A stretch of DNA of 64,000 nt from Hygrophila difformis (lineage: Eukaryota; Streptophyta; Magnoliopsida; Lamiales; Acanthaceae): contig JAOANR010000014.1 in NCBI GenBank assembly GCA_030278955.1, positions 39,631,453 through 39,695,452 of the forward strand, given 5' to 3'. Made by a program: the position numbers and the translations under genes. Positions 13,628-24,455 of this stretch are shown here, in pieces. The notes under the pieces are model-generated. The model ran no database searches. It was given only the letters and a program-made list of their open reading frames with translations, and was not told the origin of the DNA. Positions within the stretch are counted from its first letter, which is position 1; the number at the start of each line of letters is the position of its first letter.

Positions 13628-13790
13628 AAGTGATATGAGGCTCTGGCAGCTTACAAATATCTAAGGTTCGAGCCTTTGTACATACAGAATTATATTTTTG
13701 AATATGCAACCATTCAATGCTCATTAGATTCTTGTTGGTTTAGTCTTGAGTCCAATATGAAATGTGAATCCCGGTACAAGTCAAAAAAAT
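13628..13790 (+). repeat. SINE-like repeat, family B copy 1
   Basis: A B-box-like AGGTTCGAGCC follows a tRNA-like stretch (GTGATATGAGGCTCTGG). The body runs TTTGTACATAC ... TTCAATGCTCATTAGATT ... TTGAGTCCAATATGA. Matching bodies lie at about 13985 on the same strand and at about 47437-47612 on the minus strand. Boundaries are approximate and I found no target-site duplication. Confidence 0.5.
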
Positions 13791-13984
13791 AAAATTTCTA
13801 TAAATATATATTTATTGCATAAATCATTAGAAATTTTATAAATATATACAGAAAATTAATTAAAACACTAAAAAATAAAATTATTTAAAGTTTATTGGAA
13901 TTTGGGAGATCTTAAATTACTTTTTTTTAGCAATCTTATTCATCTCACTAAATAACAAAACAGCAATGCACATTCATTACATAT

Positions 13985-14112
13985 CATGGAGCTTTGGTAA
14001 CTTGGTTGCACTTGGATTCGAACATTTATGTATACAAATTTTTGATGTGGGAGATGCAAACTTTCAATGATCATCCAATTTTCGATGTATTAATTTTGAC
14101 TCCAATAAGACA
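13985..14112 (+). repeat. SINE-like repeat, family B copy 2
   Basis: It carries GGATTCGAACAT in the B-box position, then ATGTATACAAA ... TTTCAATGATCATCCAATT ... TTTTGACTCCAATAAGA. This aligns by eye with the copy at 13628. It is diverged and probably old. Confidence 0.45.
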
Positions 14113-14514
14113 CGAGAATGTTGGGATTCACCTAAAAACATTCATAACATATATCATATAAATTGTTATCTATATTTTAGAAAAAATATATATTAAATCT
14201 TCTTGTTGTGTAGCATTTCATAAACCTGCAATATTATTTTCGATTACATTTTTATTTGAGTTAGGGGTATGAATTCTAAATTCGGTGTAGAAAATAAATA
14301 AATAAATTATATATTTTCCAATATTTTAAAAATGACTAAATTTGTCAATCTCTTAAAGTTTAACTACATACACACATTTATAATAAAAGAAATGTAATAT
14401 AATAAATTCTCCCCCAAAATTACTGAATGTTTTATCAAATATTTATTAATTTTAAAATCAATTTAAATACTAGTATTTTTTTGGGATCAATTTAATTTTT
14501 TAAATACTAATTTA

Positions 14515-14684
14515 GAGATAAAATAGCACGTCTCATGACTCCCAATTTAAGGTTGGAGGTTCGAAATCACACCCGGCTCCCTATCCCTCTCCTTTGTTCC
14601 CTTTTTAATTTCTCTCATTTGTTCCTTTATAATTTATGTGGCATGTGCTCTCACCACCCCTTTTCCAGACCTACTCATTAAAAA
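14515..14684 (+). repeat. tRNA-derived SINE, family A copy 2
   Basis: It contains AAGGTTGGAGGTTCGAAATC (B-box region), then GGCTCCCTATCCC, a T-rich stretch, TAATTTATGTGGCATGTGCT and CTCACCACCCC. The same order occurs on the minus strand at 47221-47379. The 5' end (A box) is poorly preserved. Confidence 0.6.
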
Positions 14685-14686
14685 AA

Positions 14687-14718
14687 ATGGCCCTGATTGA
14701 GAATTAGCTGTTAGCTGT
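14687..14718. repeat. Left terminus of an hAT-like MITE interrupted by the copia element
   Basis: TGGCCCTGATTGAGAATTAG at this edge is an imperfect inverted match of the sequence ending near 28393 (reverse strand TTGGTCCTGTTTGGCAAAAT). The copia element and its GCTGT duplication lie between the two, so the MITE was the landing site. Confidence 0.5.
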
Positions 14719-15556
14719 TGACAGGCCCAAGCTAATAGATAAAACCCTGTATGCGTTGTTTGAGCGTAGTCTCAACAACCTGCAAACCACAACCAGAGGC
14801 AGACACAAATAGAGTACGGAAAATAACCAAGAACACAAAGAGTTTGGTTACCCAGTTCGATCCTCCGATCTACATCTGGGGGCTCCAAGCCAGGTTTTCA
14901 CTAGATTCACCCAAACCATTGAATCACACATCAATACACCTTACACATCTTTACGTTCCAGTGAACTTCTCTATCTAATCATTCTAGACTAGAGAAACAC
15001 AATGGAGCATCAACTATCTACCCAAATGCAAGCAATTCACTAGCAGATATTAGGTGGTGTTTGGGAATCCTAGCTACTCAACAAATCATGCGCAATGGTG
15101 ATAAAAACACCTACGATATGCACGGATCGTGTTTACAAAGAATGAATCCCGAAATGCCTAAACACAAACCCAAGACCCCATTAAAATGCAGCAGACACAG
15201 CAACTAAAACTATACCAGTTGTAAAATGGTTGTTGATGTCTTCTGTAAACAACGAACTTCAGGGGAATTCTACTCCAGCTTCCAAATCGCCATAATCCCA
15301 GCTAAGAATCTGCAAATGCTTTATAAATTGAGCTGTGATTGCGGCTAGAAGACTCTACAATCCCTCAAGGACGAAGACATGTATTTATATGGGTTTTAAG
15401 GCCCATCTAAACCCTTAAAAGCCTGCTAAGGGGAAATACCACATCATTGTACTTTTCTGTGCTTTTTCAGTGAAGAGAAATAAGCGTTGTTGGCACGATG
15501 TTGCAACAACAACAAATTTAGCGAACTTCTTCACAATACTAAAGATATCCCTAACA
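14719..15556 (-). repeat. 3' LTR of the copia element
   Basis: It begins TGACAGGCCCAAGC and ends ATCCCTAACA on the + strand. It is a direct repeat of 27321-28160 with scattered substitutions and small indels, including a length change in an A-run. Confidence 0.95.
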
Positions 15557-15568
15557 ATCTCCCCCTTT
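15557..15568 (-). other. Polypurine tract of the copia element
   Basis: On the minus strand this reads CAAAGGGGGAGAT and abuts the 3' LTR. That is the expected plus-strand primer position for reverse transcription. Confidence 0.8.
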
Positions 15569-15974
15569 GTGGAGATGATCGGGCCAAGTAGTCAAAACAG
15601 TGGAAGAAGCACAGAAAGAAATAATCAGATCAAATGAGCATCATGATCCCAACACACATTCATGCCATGAAAGATAGGAGCAGAAGAAGAGTAGGCATAA
15701 TCAAAGTCAATCATCCATCAGATACAATTCCATGGATATAATTCCATAGCAAAATAGCATAGCATCCAAAATATATCATAAATCCATATCCAAATCCATC
15801 AATTACAGACCGGAAATCCAGAATACCAAAATAGAGCAATGTCTGAAACTAAGCAAAGTCTGAACCAATAACAATAAAAAGTTGTTGTTCCAACATCAGT
15901 AAGATAACAGAATCCTGTTATTCCTTTCCACTGAAACCCCCCCTTACTTGGCAGATCAAGGAGTGCCTTCAAAA

Positions 15975-17624
15975 TCACCCCCCCCCCCCCCCCTTCAGCT
16001 GGAGCATCAAAGGAATGGCGATCAGCTTGCGAACCTTCCTCTTGAGTCCCATTTGCCTATTATTGAGCACTCCCAACTCTTTCTCAACCTGTTGCAGCTC
16101 TCCTCGAATATGATCGACCAAGGCAGGACCAAGCTTCTGAGGACCAAGTTTAAAATCATTGTGCAGACCCTTAAGCTTGTCGGAGGGTAGATGTTTCTTA
16201 ACCTTAATGAAGGTTTCAGAGGGAGCAAGCAGGTGGCAAGAGTTGGCAAACAGAGTAATAAGAGCAGGATAGGGCAATTGGGTGTCCTTCTCAATTTTGT
16301 CACGAGAAAGTCTCAACATATGCTTAATGATCAGGTAACCATAGTTGAGTATCTCAGGACATTCATCAATAGAGTACAAGAGTTTGCCCATAAGTGAACT
16401 AAGCTGGCTAGCATTAGAGGTAGGCATGAAGTTCGAAGCACCAATGCGAAACAGACAATTAAACTTTATGGACAAATCAGAAGGACTCATAGAACGTCTA
16501 CCAAAAGCAGATTTCTTAGAGGCAGAAATGGTAGAAGCAATGGTAGCCAATTCAACATTAAGCAAATCAAACGGATTAGACATATCAGTGTTGGTGGGAA
16601 GTTCCAACAACTCATGAAAAACAGAGGGAGTCAGATCGATCCATTCACCACGAAGATAAATTTTGCAATACCAAGGAGAAACATGATCGAGAACATCGGG
16701 ATGCAAATTAGCATAGAACTCTCTAACAATAGTAGGAGAATATTGTTTAAGCGAAGTAGCCCAGACAGAGAGATGCTTCTTCTCTAAGTACTCAGAAAAT
16801 CCAATTTGATCATAATAGGGGTGCACATAGCATTTTTCAGAAATGAAACCTCGAGAATTTAGGGTTTCTATGGCATACCTTTCCCCATCGACCGAGAAAT
16901 ACAAAGGAGAGTGAGCATCGGATTCCTTGAGAACAGGGACAGTCCTTTTCTTAGGAGCAGCCTTCTTAGACTTCTTCTTAGGTTGTTTGGACACAGTAGG
17001 AGCAGCCTTGCGTTTCCTTTTCTCACGAACCTGTCTCTGAATCTCATCAAGAGGGGTATCATCTGGATCAACCTGAGTTGGTTGTTCTTGCGAGGTTGGA
17101 ACATCAGGGGTAGGAGAACCACCAAAGGGAACCTGCTGAGCAGTCCCTGAATGAAGCGGAGTGTTGAACTCAGGATCCAACATCAATAAGCCTTCCCCAG
17201 TAGCAACGGCAGTAGGCGAAAGAGGGGAACTGGAGCCAGGGGGCACTGGAACGGAGGGAGACGCGTCGGGGACAGGGACCGAAGGAGGTGTCGGACTTCC
17301 AGAACCCGATTGAGGGTTTTCTGTTGTCGGAACACCCGCTTTTGGATCTGTTCCAGCCAACGGTGTCTCAACATGCTCCTGGTGAGGCTGAGGGCTAGAA
17401 CCTTTCTCGGCGGCAGGATCAGGCACCTTGGTTGCATCATCAGGATTAGCAACAAAATAATCGTCAACAGCAGCATTGATGTCGTCGTGAGCATCCTCAA
17501 AATGATCTTCTCCGGGAGACTGTTCGGCAGCGAGACGCGCACGGTAGAGGGAATCATCCACGGCGAGTGGCTGAGCATCAACAACTTTGTCTGGGTTGAT
17601 GTTAGAGCTGGAGTGCGACGCCAT
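15975..17624 (-). CDS. Extra 3' ORF of the copia element (env-position, function unknown)
   Basis: This intact 549-codon frame starts at ATG 17624 and lies between RNase H and the 3' LTR. Sireviruses often carry an additional, sometimes env-like, ORF at this position. The N-terminal 200 residues are rich in Pro, Ser and Asp. A basic segment follows (KRKRKAAPTVSKQPKKKSKK). A globular part from about residue 235 (PLYFSVDGERYAIETLNSRG ... VREFYANLHPDV ... PSVFHELLELP) resembles the plant transposon-protein domain often found in retroelement 3' ORFs. The C-terminus has a possible coiled coil and ends in a Gly run encoded by a poly-C tract at 15978-15994. I see no signal peptide or clear membrane segment, so an envelope role is unsupported. 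It is open although gag-pol is broken. Confidence 0.75.
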   Translation of the reverse strand: MASHSSSNINPDKVVDAQPLAVDDSLYRARLAAEQSPGEDHFEDAHDDINAAVDDYFVANPDDATKVPDPAAEKGSSPQPHQEHVETPLAGTDPKAGVPTTENPQSGSGSPTPPSVPVPDASPSVPVPPGSSSPLSPTAVATGEGLLMLDPEFNTPLHSGTAQQVPFGGSPTPDVPTSQEQPTQVDPDDTPLDEIQRQVREKRKRKAAPTVSKQPKKKSKKAAPKKRTVPVLKESDAHSPLYFSVDGERYAIETLNSRGFISEKCYVHPYYDQIGFSEYLEKKHLSVWATSLKQYSPTIVREFYANLHPDVLDHVSPWYCKIYLRGEWIDLTPSVFHELLELPTNTDMSNPFDLLNVELATIASTISASKKSAFGRRSMSPSDLSIKFNCLFRIGASNFMPTSNASQLSSLMGKLLYSIDECPEILNYGYLIIKHMLRLSRDKIEKDTQLPYPALITLFANSCHLLAPSETFIKVKKHLPSDKLKGLHNDFKLGPQKLGPALVDHIRGELQQVEKELGVLNNRQMGLKRKVRKLIAIPLMLQLKGGGGG

Positions 17625-17930
17625 TGTGAAGATTTTTCAAATTTCGGACAGAGAAATGGGAGAAAACACAGAGCCGTAATGGAGAGAGAGAGAGAGGACG
17701 GTTGCAGAGGGAAAGGGAGTGGAGGGGAAACCGCCTTAACCGGTGAAAAGCACTCCCCCTGGGCCTGGGCCTGGGCCAAAAAATATATTTTCTAATAATA
17801 TCAATGGCCCACCCGAAAGAGCCCATTAGTGAGAAAAGCATAGGCCCAAACTGCGCCTCAATAGCCCAAATCGTGAAGTATCCAAGCTCTTTGTTAGGAT
17901 GTCCGCGAGTTGTTCTAACGATGATAAATG

Positions 17931-20900
17931 TTAAATCTTGCACAGACCATCTTCAACTAAATTTCGGATGAAGTGAAACCGGATGTCAATGTGTTTACTC
18001 CTATTATGCTGCACTGGGTTCCTGGATATATTGATGGCACTGGTATTGTCACAGTGAATAAGAAAATCATCCAAGGAGATACCATAATCAAGAAGCATCT
18101 ATCGCATCCAAATTAATTGAGTACAGCAATAAGCAGCAGCTATATATTCGGCCTCAGCGGTAGAAAGAGCAACAACATTTTGTTTGCGAGAATACCAGCT
18201 GACCAAGTTCTGTCCTAGGTAAATGCAACCACCAGTAGTTGATTTTCGGTCGTCGGAACAACCAGCCCAGTCAGAGTCTGTATAACCAATTAAATCAAGT
18301 GAAGAACGATTGGAATACCAAAGACCGAATCCAGAAGTTCCCTTAATATATCGAAGAATCCTTTTCACAGCACGAAGATGGGACTCTTTAGGATCAGATT
18401 GATACCTGGCACATACGCCAACACTGAAGGAGATATCTGGACGACTAGCAGTTAGGTACAAGAGACTACCAATGATGCTGCGAGACATTCTCTGATTAAC
18501 AGAAATCCCAGATTCATCTTTAGTAATCTTGTCATGTTGTCCAAGAGGTGATCGAGCAACCTTGCAATCCTCCATTTTGAATTTCTGAAGCATGTTGCCA
18601 ACATACTTCTCTTGATTTAGAAAAATCCCATCAGAGGTTTACTTAATTTGTAGCCCTAAGAAAAACGTGAGCTCGCCCATCATGCTCATCTCGAATTCAG
18701 TCTGCATAGAATGTACAAAGGAATCGCGAAGATCATCGGAGGTCGAGCCAAAAATAATATCATCGACATAAATCTGTGCTACTAACAAGTGGTTGTTAGT
18801 ACGTTGTACGAAGAACGTCTTATCAACAGTACCACGCACATAGCCTTTATCCAGAAGATATGTGGACAATCGTTCATACCAGGCGCGAGGAGCCTGCTTT
18901 AAGCCATAAAGAGCACGCTTAACTTTGTAAACATGATCGGGGTGATCTGGACATTCAAACCCAATTGGCTGAGATACATATATGTCTTCCTTGATGTACC
19001 CATTCAAGAATGCGGTTTTGATGTCCATCTGATACAATTTGAAACCAAGAGAGCAAGAGATAGCTAGTAATAACCTTACAGCCTCGATACGAGCAACAGG
19101 GGCGAATGTCTCATCATAATCCAGACCCTCAATCTGTGTAAAACCTTGGGCAACAAGGCGGGCTTTATTACGAATGATCTTCCCATGCTCATCAGTCTTG
19201 TTTCGAAAAACCCATTTTGTACCAATGACATTGACTCCTGTTGGTTGTTCCCTCAACTCCCAAACATCATTGCGTTTGAATTGGAGAAGCTCATCCTGCA
19301 TTGAAGCTATCCAAAACTCATATTGTAAAGCTTCATTAGCATTCTTAGGTTCAATGGATGAAACAAAACAACTCATAACATGAAAACACATGTTTGCTAA
19401 TTCGGAAATATTGAGCTGATGACCTCGAGTTTGTCTAGGACCAGAAGTGTCACCAATAATGTCACTTTGAGAATGATATTTAGGAGCTCGTGGACCACAT
19501 GTTGGACCTATCCTTTTGGGAGAATCTGGAGCATATGGTTGTTCACCCGTTGTGTCGACAACCGGATTAGCCTCTTCAGAATCATAAACTTCAATCGGAT
19601 CCGAAGGAGGAACCACTTCAGGAGTTGCACTAGAAGAGACGGGAGGAACAATATGAAGTGGATCATCGTCATCATCACGAGGAGAACCAGAACCTGCAGA
19701 GGGATTAGTATCATCAAAGATAACATTAACAGTTTCAATAACCTTTGAAGTCCTTTTCAAGCAGACACGGTAAGCTCTTGAATCCACTGAATATCCCAAG
19801 AATATAGCTTCATCGGATTTCGAATCAAATTTTCTGATGATAGTGCGATCCTTCAAAGCATAGCATGTACTGCCAAAGACATGAAGGTGAGAGATATTTG
19901 GAGTCTTTCATCTCCAAATTTCATATGGAGTAGTGGTAGTCTGACGACGCATATACACACGACTGATGATGTAACATGAGATGTTAATGGCTTCAGCCAA
20001 AAAACGCTTTCCTAGAGTGTTGTCATGGAGTAGAGAACGAGCAATTTCCTGTAAAGTCCGATTCTTCCTTTCAACCACACCATTCTGCTGTGGTGTGTGA
20101 GGAGCAGAGAATTCATGCGAGATCCCAAGGTTGTTGCACAGTTGTGCAAACAACTGATTCTCGAACTCTTTTCCATGATCAGAACGAATATGAGCAATTT
20201 TGAGATCCATTTCAGCCATGATCTTTAGGGACAACTTAGAGAACACCGAAACAGCTTCATCTTTGGATTTTAAGAAATCAACCCAAGTGTAACGAGAAAA
20301 GTCATCAACACAAACAAAGATATAACGCTTACCACCAAGACTTGGAACTTCTGTAACCCATCATGTCCATATGTAACAACTCAAGACACCTTGTAGTCTG
20401 AATAGTATCCACTACTTTGTGAGAAGAGTGAATTTGTTTACCCTTTGCACAAGCACCACAGACTGCTTTATCTTTGCTCCGTAGTTTGGGCAACCCACGA
20501 ACAACTCCAGACTTGCTGAGTTGAATGAGAGATTTGTAGTTCATGTGCCCACATCTTTGATGCCATAGCCTAGCAGTGTCAACCTGAGACAGAAATGCTG
20601 AATCCATGGCTAGCTTTAAGACATAGCAGTTGTTAGAGGAACGAACTCCTTTAATAACGCAATTATAAGCAGGATCAATAACCATGCAGTCTTCATCAGT
20701 GAAACCCACAAAGAATTTTTCATCACAAAATTGACTTATGGAGATAAGATTGGTAGATAAATCAGCAACATAATAGACAGTAGTTAGAAAGCCCATCTTT
20801 GCACCTTTTTCCTTCTCATAACTACAGATCTTACTACGAGCCCCATTACCATATAGAACTTCCCCACAATCAGACTCAACATAATCAACGAGAAATTCGT

Positions 20901-22442
20901 TCTTACCAGTCATGTGACGAGAGCAACCACTGTCAAAATACCACATACCATCATTAGGTCTTTTTTTAGCAGAGAGTACAACTAAGCACATCTTAGGAAC
21001 AATGTTGGACTTTGGAATCCACATCATGGTAAGTTTGACCTGTTTCTGTAGTTCAAGTGATCGTCAGACAACTGTTCGACCACCAAGAAGGTCTCTAGTT
21101 AGCTTTTGACAAAGTTGGACTGGATGACCTTGGAATCTACAGTAAGGACAGTCTTTGCTCTTCTTAGGAGACTCTGCATGAGCAACTTTCTCAGGTTCTT
21201 TAGATGTACCAGCTTTAAGAGTACATGCACGCACAAAGGTAGTTGTAGACTTCTTGTTAGACGAAGTATTGTGCCTGTAGCCAATACCTTCTCTATTGGA
21301 AGGAGATTTCCCTTGAGTAATTATCTCGTCAAGTTTGGTCTTCCCTTTGACCATTCCCTCCGGTCTTTGAGACTTAGCAGATAAAGCAGCATTCTCTTCC
21401 AATAGGGTATCCCTCTCGGTAGACACAATAGCCAAGAATTGCTTGAGTCCTAGGATTTCAGCATCTTTCTCATCTATGAGAATCAATAAATCTCCCTTCT
21501 GACTAAGCAACTTCTTATTCACTGCAACGGCACAAGCGTGATCCTCTTTCACACTTTCATAAGCAGCAAGAACTTCTTCAGGATCATACTGACTAGCTTC
21601 ACTGTCGGATTCATGAGACTCTGTGTCAGACAGGTGTTTGGACAGAGTGCCATCGGTTGTTCGAACAACATCTTTACAGTAAAAGCTATCATCTCTTCAT
21701 CTTTACTGTCACCTTCTTCCTCCTTAGAAGTAATACTCATCTCATCATCACTTAAGGTAGCTTGAAGAGCTTTTCCAACCCTTCTCTTTGCAGTGGGACA
21801 TTCAGATGCCTTATGGCCAACGCCTTCACAATCATAACACTTTAAATTTTTGAAGTTGTCGGGTAGGTCCAGCTTCTTGTAAGTCTTCCTCTTGTCATAG
21901 GAACCATCTGACTTGTTCTTGGAAGGTTGTTCAGGAGATGATGAAACACCTCGCTGATAACGACCTTTATCATCTTTCTTGTAATTCAGCTTCTTGGCTC
22001 TCTTATCCTGTAACATCCTTGCCAATTTCTTGGTTAAATATGCATTTTCTTCATTGTGAATGCACTGAATCTCATTTTCAACTTTAAAGGCCAGATTGCG
22101 AGTAGGCTCTTCTTCCAAATAGTTCATCTCAAATGTCTGAAGTGAACCAACTAGAGCTTCAACAGTAAAGGTCTTGGTCTTATCAAGCTCTTCGAGAGTA
22201 GAAACCTTCGATTGATACTTCCAAGTGACCGTTCTCAGCATTTTTCTAACCAGCTTTGCATTATCATACTTCAAACCAAGAGACTGAGCTTCATTAACTA
22301 ATTTCTTGAACCGAGCATGATAAGCAGCACGAGCTGTTTCACAATTTGAGATAATGTGATATTGTGACTCATCCACGACATTGAACAGACAATTTAAGGC
22401 AGTGTTGTTCCCTTGCTCCTTGTTCCTCTGAGCAGTAGACAT
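17931..22442 (-). pseudogene. copia gag (3' part)-pol, broken polyprotein
   Basis: Reading on the minus strand, in order: gag with a zinc knuckle C-X2-C-X4-H-X4-C (CYDCEGVGHKASEC); protease with FDSGCSRHMTG; a GAG-pre-integrase HHCC region (WHQRCGHM ... CGACAKGK); integrase core (IRSDHGKEFEN ... HTPQQNGVVERKNR); reverse transcriptase (NKARLVAQGFTQ, MDIKTAFLNG, YVDDIIFGST); and RNase H (YTDSDWAGC, STAEAEYIAA, DNTSAINISRNPVQH). Lesions seen: a frameshift near 21680, TGA at 21064-21066, a one-base deletion near 20360, TGA at 19908-19910, TAA at 18639-18641 and TAG at 18099-18101. The true stop is TAA at 17931-17933. It cannot make a functional polyprotein. Confidence 0.93.
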
Positions 22443-22719
22443 ATTGATAATGGCCAGAAATGTCCATTATTTTGAATCCATTTCCGTGTCTAAAACGGGC
22501 ATTTGATCGCATTCCGGTCTTATATTAAATAAGAAAGCAGTTGAATTGGACTAATTTATCCATAATTGTAAAAATATTGAGCTGGTATGAAAAATACATA
22601 AATATGTAATTTTAATACACATTTATGTTAGAAAAATCCAAAAACACGCGAAAAAGAAAAGAAAAGAAAAAGGAATGAAAAAGATGGAAAAAGAAATGAA
22701 ATTCCACAAAAATGCATCT

Positions 22720-23135
22720 TTACAGGTTTGACGCCAAACCCTCAATGACGCCAATGTTCCGCGTCATGAGAGGAGAGTTCTGCGTCATGAGCCACGAAGA
22801 ACCAAAGGACCAAGACCAGAACTAACCCTTGACGTCAAACCAAAGGCATGACGCCAATGGATTGCGTCATGGGTAGAGTTCCAAGTCATTGAAGACAATC
22901 TAGAAGGCTTGACGTAAACCAGGCTTTGACATCAACCAGGCTTTGCACCTTTGACGTCAAAGGTTTCGCGTCATAGACCAAGCTTCACGTCATGGGCTGC
23001 CAAGTTAGTAACATCCGTGTTTTCGAGCTGGAGACCCATGACGCCAACCATCCCTTGACGTCGACCTTCCGCGTCATCAGTAGGAGTTCCACGTCATGAG
23101 AGGCTTTGACGTCAAGCGCATTTCGAGTCATGCAA
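22720..23135. repeat. TGACG/CGTCA motif array, upstream block
   Basis: About twenty degenerate copies of TGACGCCAA or TGACGTCAA alternate with inverted GCGTCATG, immediately upstream of the TATA box at 23185. TGACG is the core bound by TGA-type bZIP factors, and several copies are the palindrome TGACGTCA. Adjacent direct and inverted copies could also pair into hairpins. Confidence 0.8.
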
Positions 23136-23819
23136 GAGGCGTGAGTCCATGTCAGCAAGGCCCATGGGCCTAGGGTTTTGTGCCTATAAATAAGGCATGA
23201 TCCCAAGGTTTTGGGCGTTACTTGATACACATTATTTCCTCTTGAAGGCAACTTGGGAGCTTGTCCTCTAGGTAGTCTCATTTAGGTTTATTTTTTGTAT
23301 TATTTAAATTATGTTCTTAGGTTTAGTTTAAATTCTTGCCATTTCTCTTTTTATTATTAGCTTAGATGTAGCATTAGATAGCCAGTTTTATACTATTGAT
23401 CTTGTTTTAAACTCTTGTTATTTTTGATTTATGGTTTGAAACACCCATTAATGGTATTATCAAACCCATTTATAAGAAAATGGGATTTAATCTTCTCTCA
23501 TATCCCAAAAACATTAAATGGGTATTCTAATCCATGGATCTTTCCTGCTTTCTTTTCATTTTGGCCTTTTGGCTTTTATTTTGTTTTTATCTTATTATTT
23601 GCTCCATGTATGGTGATTAATGTATGAATATGTGTTTAGAGGCATGAGTATATGCTGTGATTTATGCTTGCTGGATAGTGTAGGTTTATCGTTATTCCTT
23701 ATTTTATTGCTTAGATCCCTTTTTGTCTTGTTCATTTTTGCATAATCGATCCATCCAGCTTAGAAAGGTCATTGAACTGCATGTGTGCATTGTTTCTTCA
23801 TCAGGATGCACTGGAAAAG

Positions 23820-24455
23820 GCTATGACACCAACCGCCTTATGAAGCCAACCACGTTGGTCGTAAGGTAGGTTTGGCGTCATAAGCATTGTCTGGCCCAAA
23901 AAAATTGGTTTTCTGCATTCTGGATCACGTTTGACGCCAACCACCCCTTTGACGCCAACCAAGTTGAGGTCATGGGTAGGTTCGGCATCATAAGTGTTTC
24001 TGGTTTTAACCCATTTGCATGCTGGAAGTGCTATGACGCCTACCACCCTTTGACGTCAACCAAGTTGAGGTCATGGGTAGGTTTGGCGTCATAAGTGCTT
24101 TTCAGCCAAAAAATTGTTCCATGTTGTGTTTCCCATCATGGCCCCACGGGTCATGACGTAATTCCCATGATCCATGACATGGAACCCCAAAATATTGCAT
24201 GTTAATTGTTTTGTCATACATGACGCAGAACCCATGTCGTGATCCTAGGATCACGTCATAATTTAGTGTTCCACGTCATGACCCTCCCTAATTTCACAGA
24301 AGATTTTCTAAGTCATGCATGACGCCAAACCTTTCTTTGACGCCAACCTTTGGCGTCATCTCTAAGGCTTTGCGTCATGAGTGGCCCTATCCAACCTGTT
24401 TGACGCCAACCCCATGACGCAATCCTAGGATAACGTCATGAGGTTGGTTGGCGTC
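23820..24455. repeat. TGACG/CGTCA motif array, downstream block
   Basis: A second block of the same motifs (TGACGCCAACC, TGACGTCAACC, GCGTCATG) lies about 0.6 kb downstream of the TATA box, in the putative transcribed part of the LTR. One subunit is tandemly repeated, with AACCAAGTTGAGGTCATGGG occurring at both 23957-23976 and 24058-24077. Confidence 0.75.
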
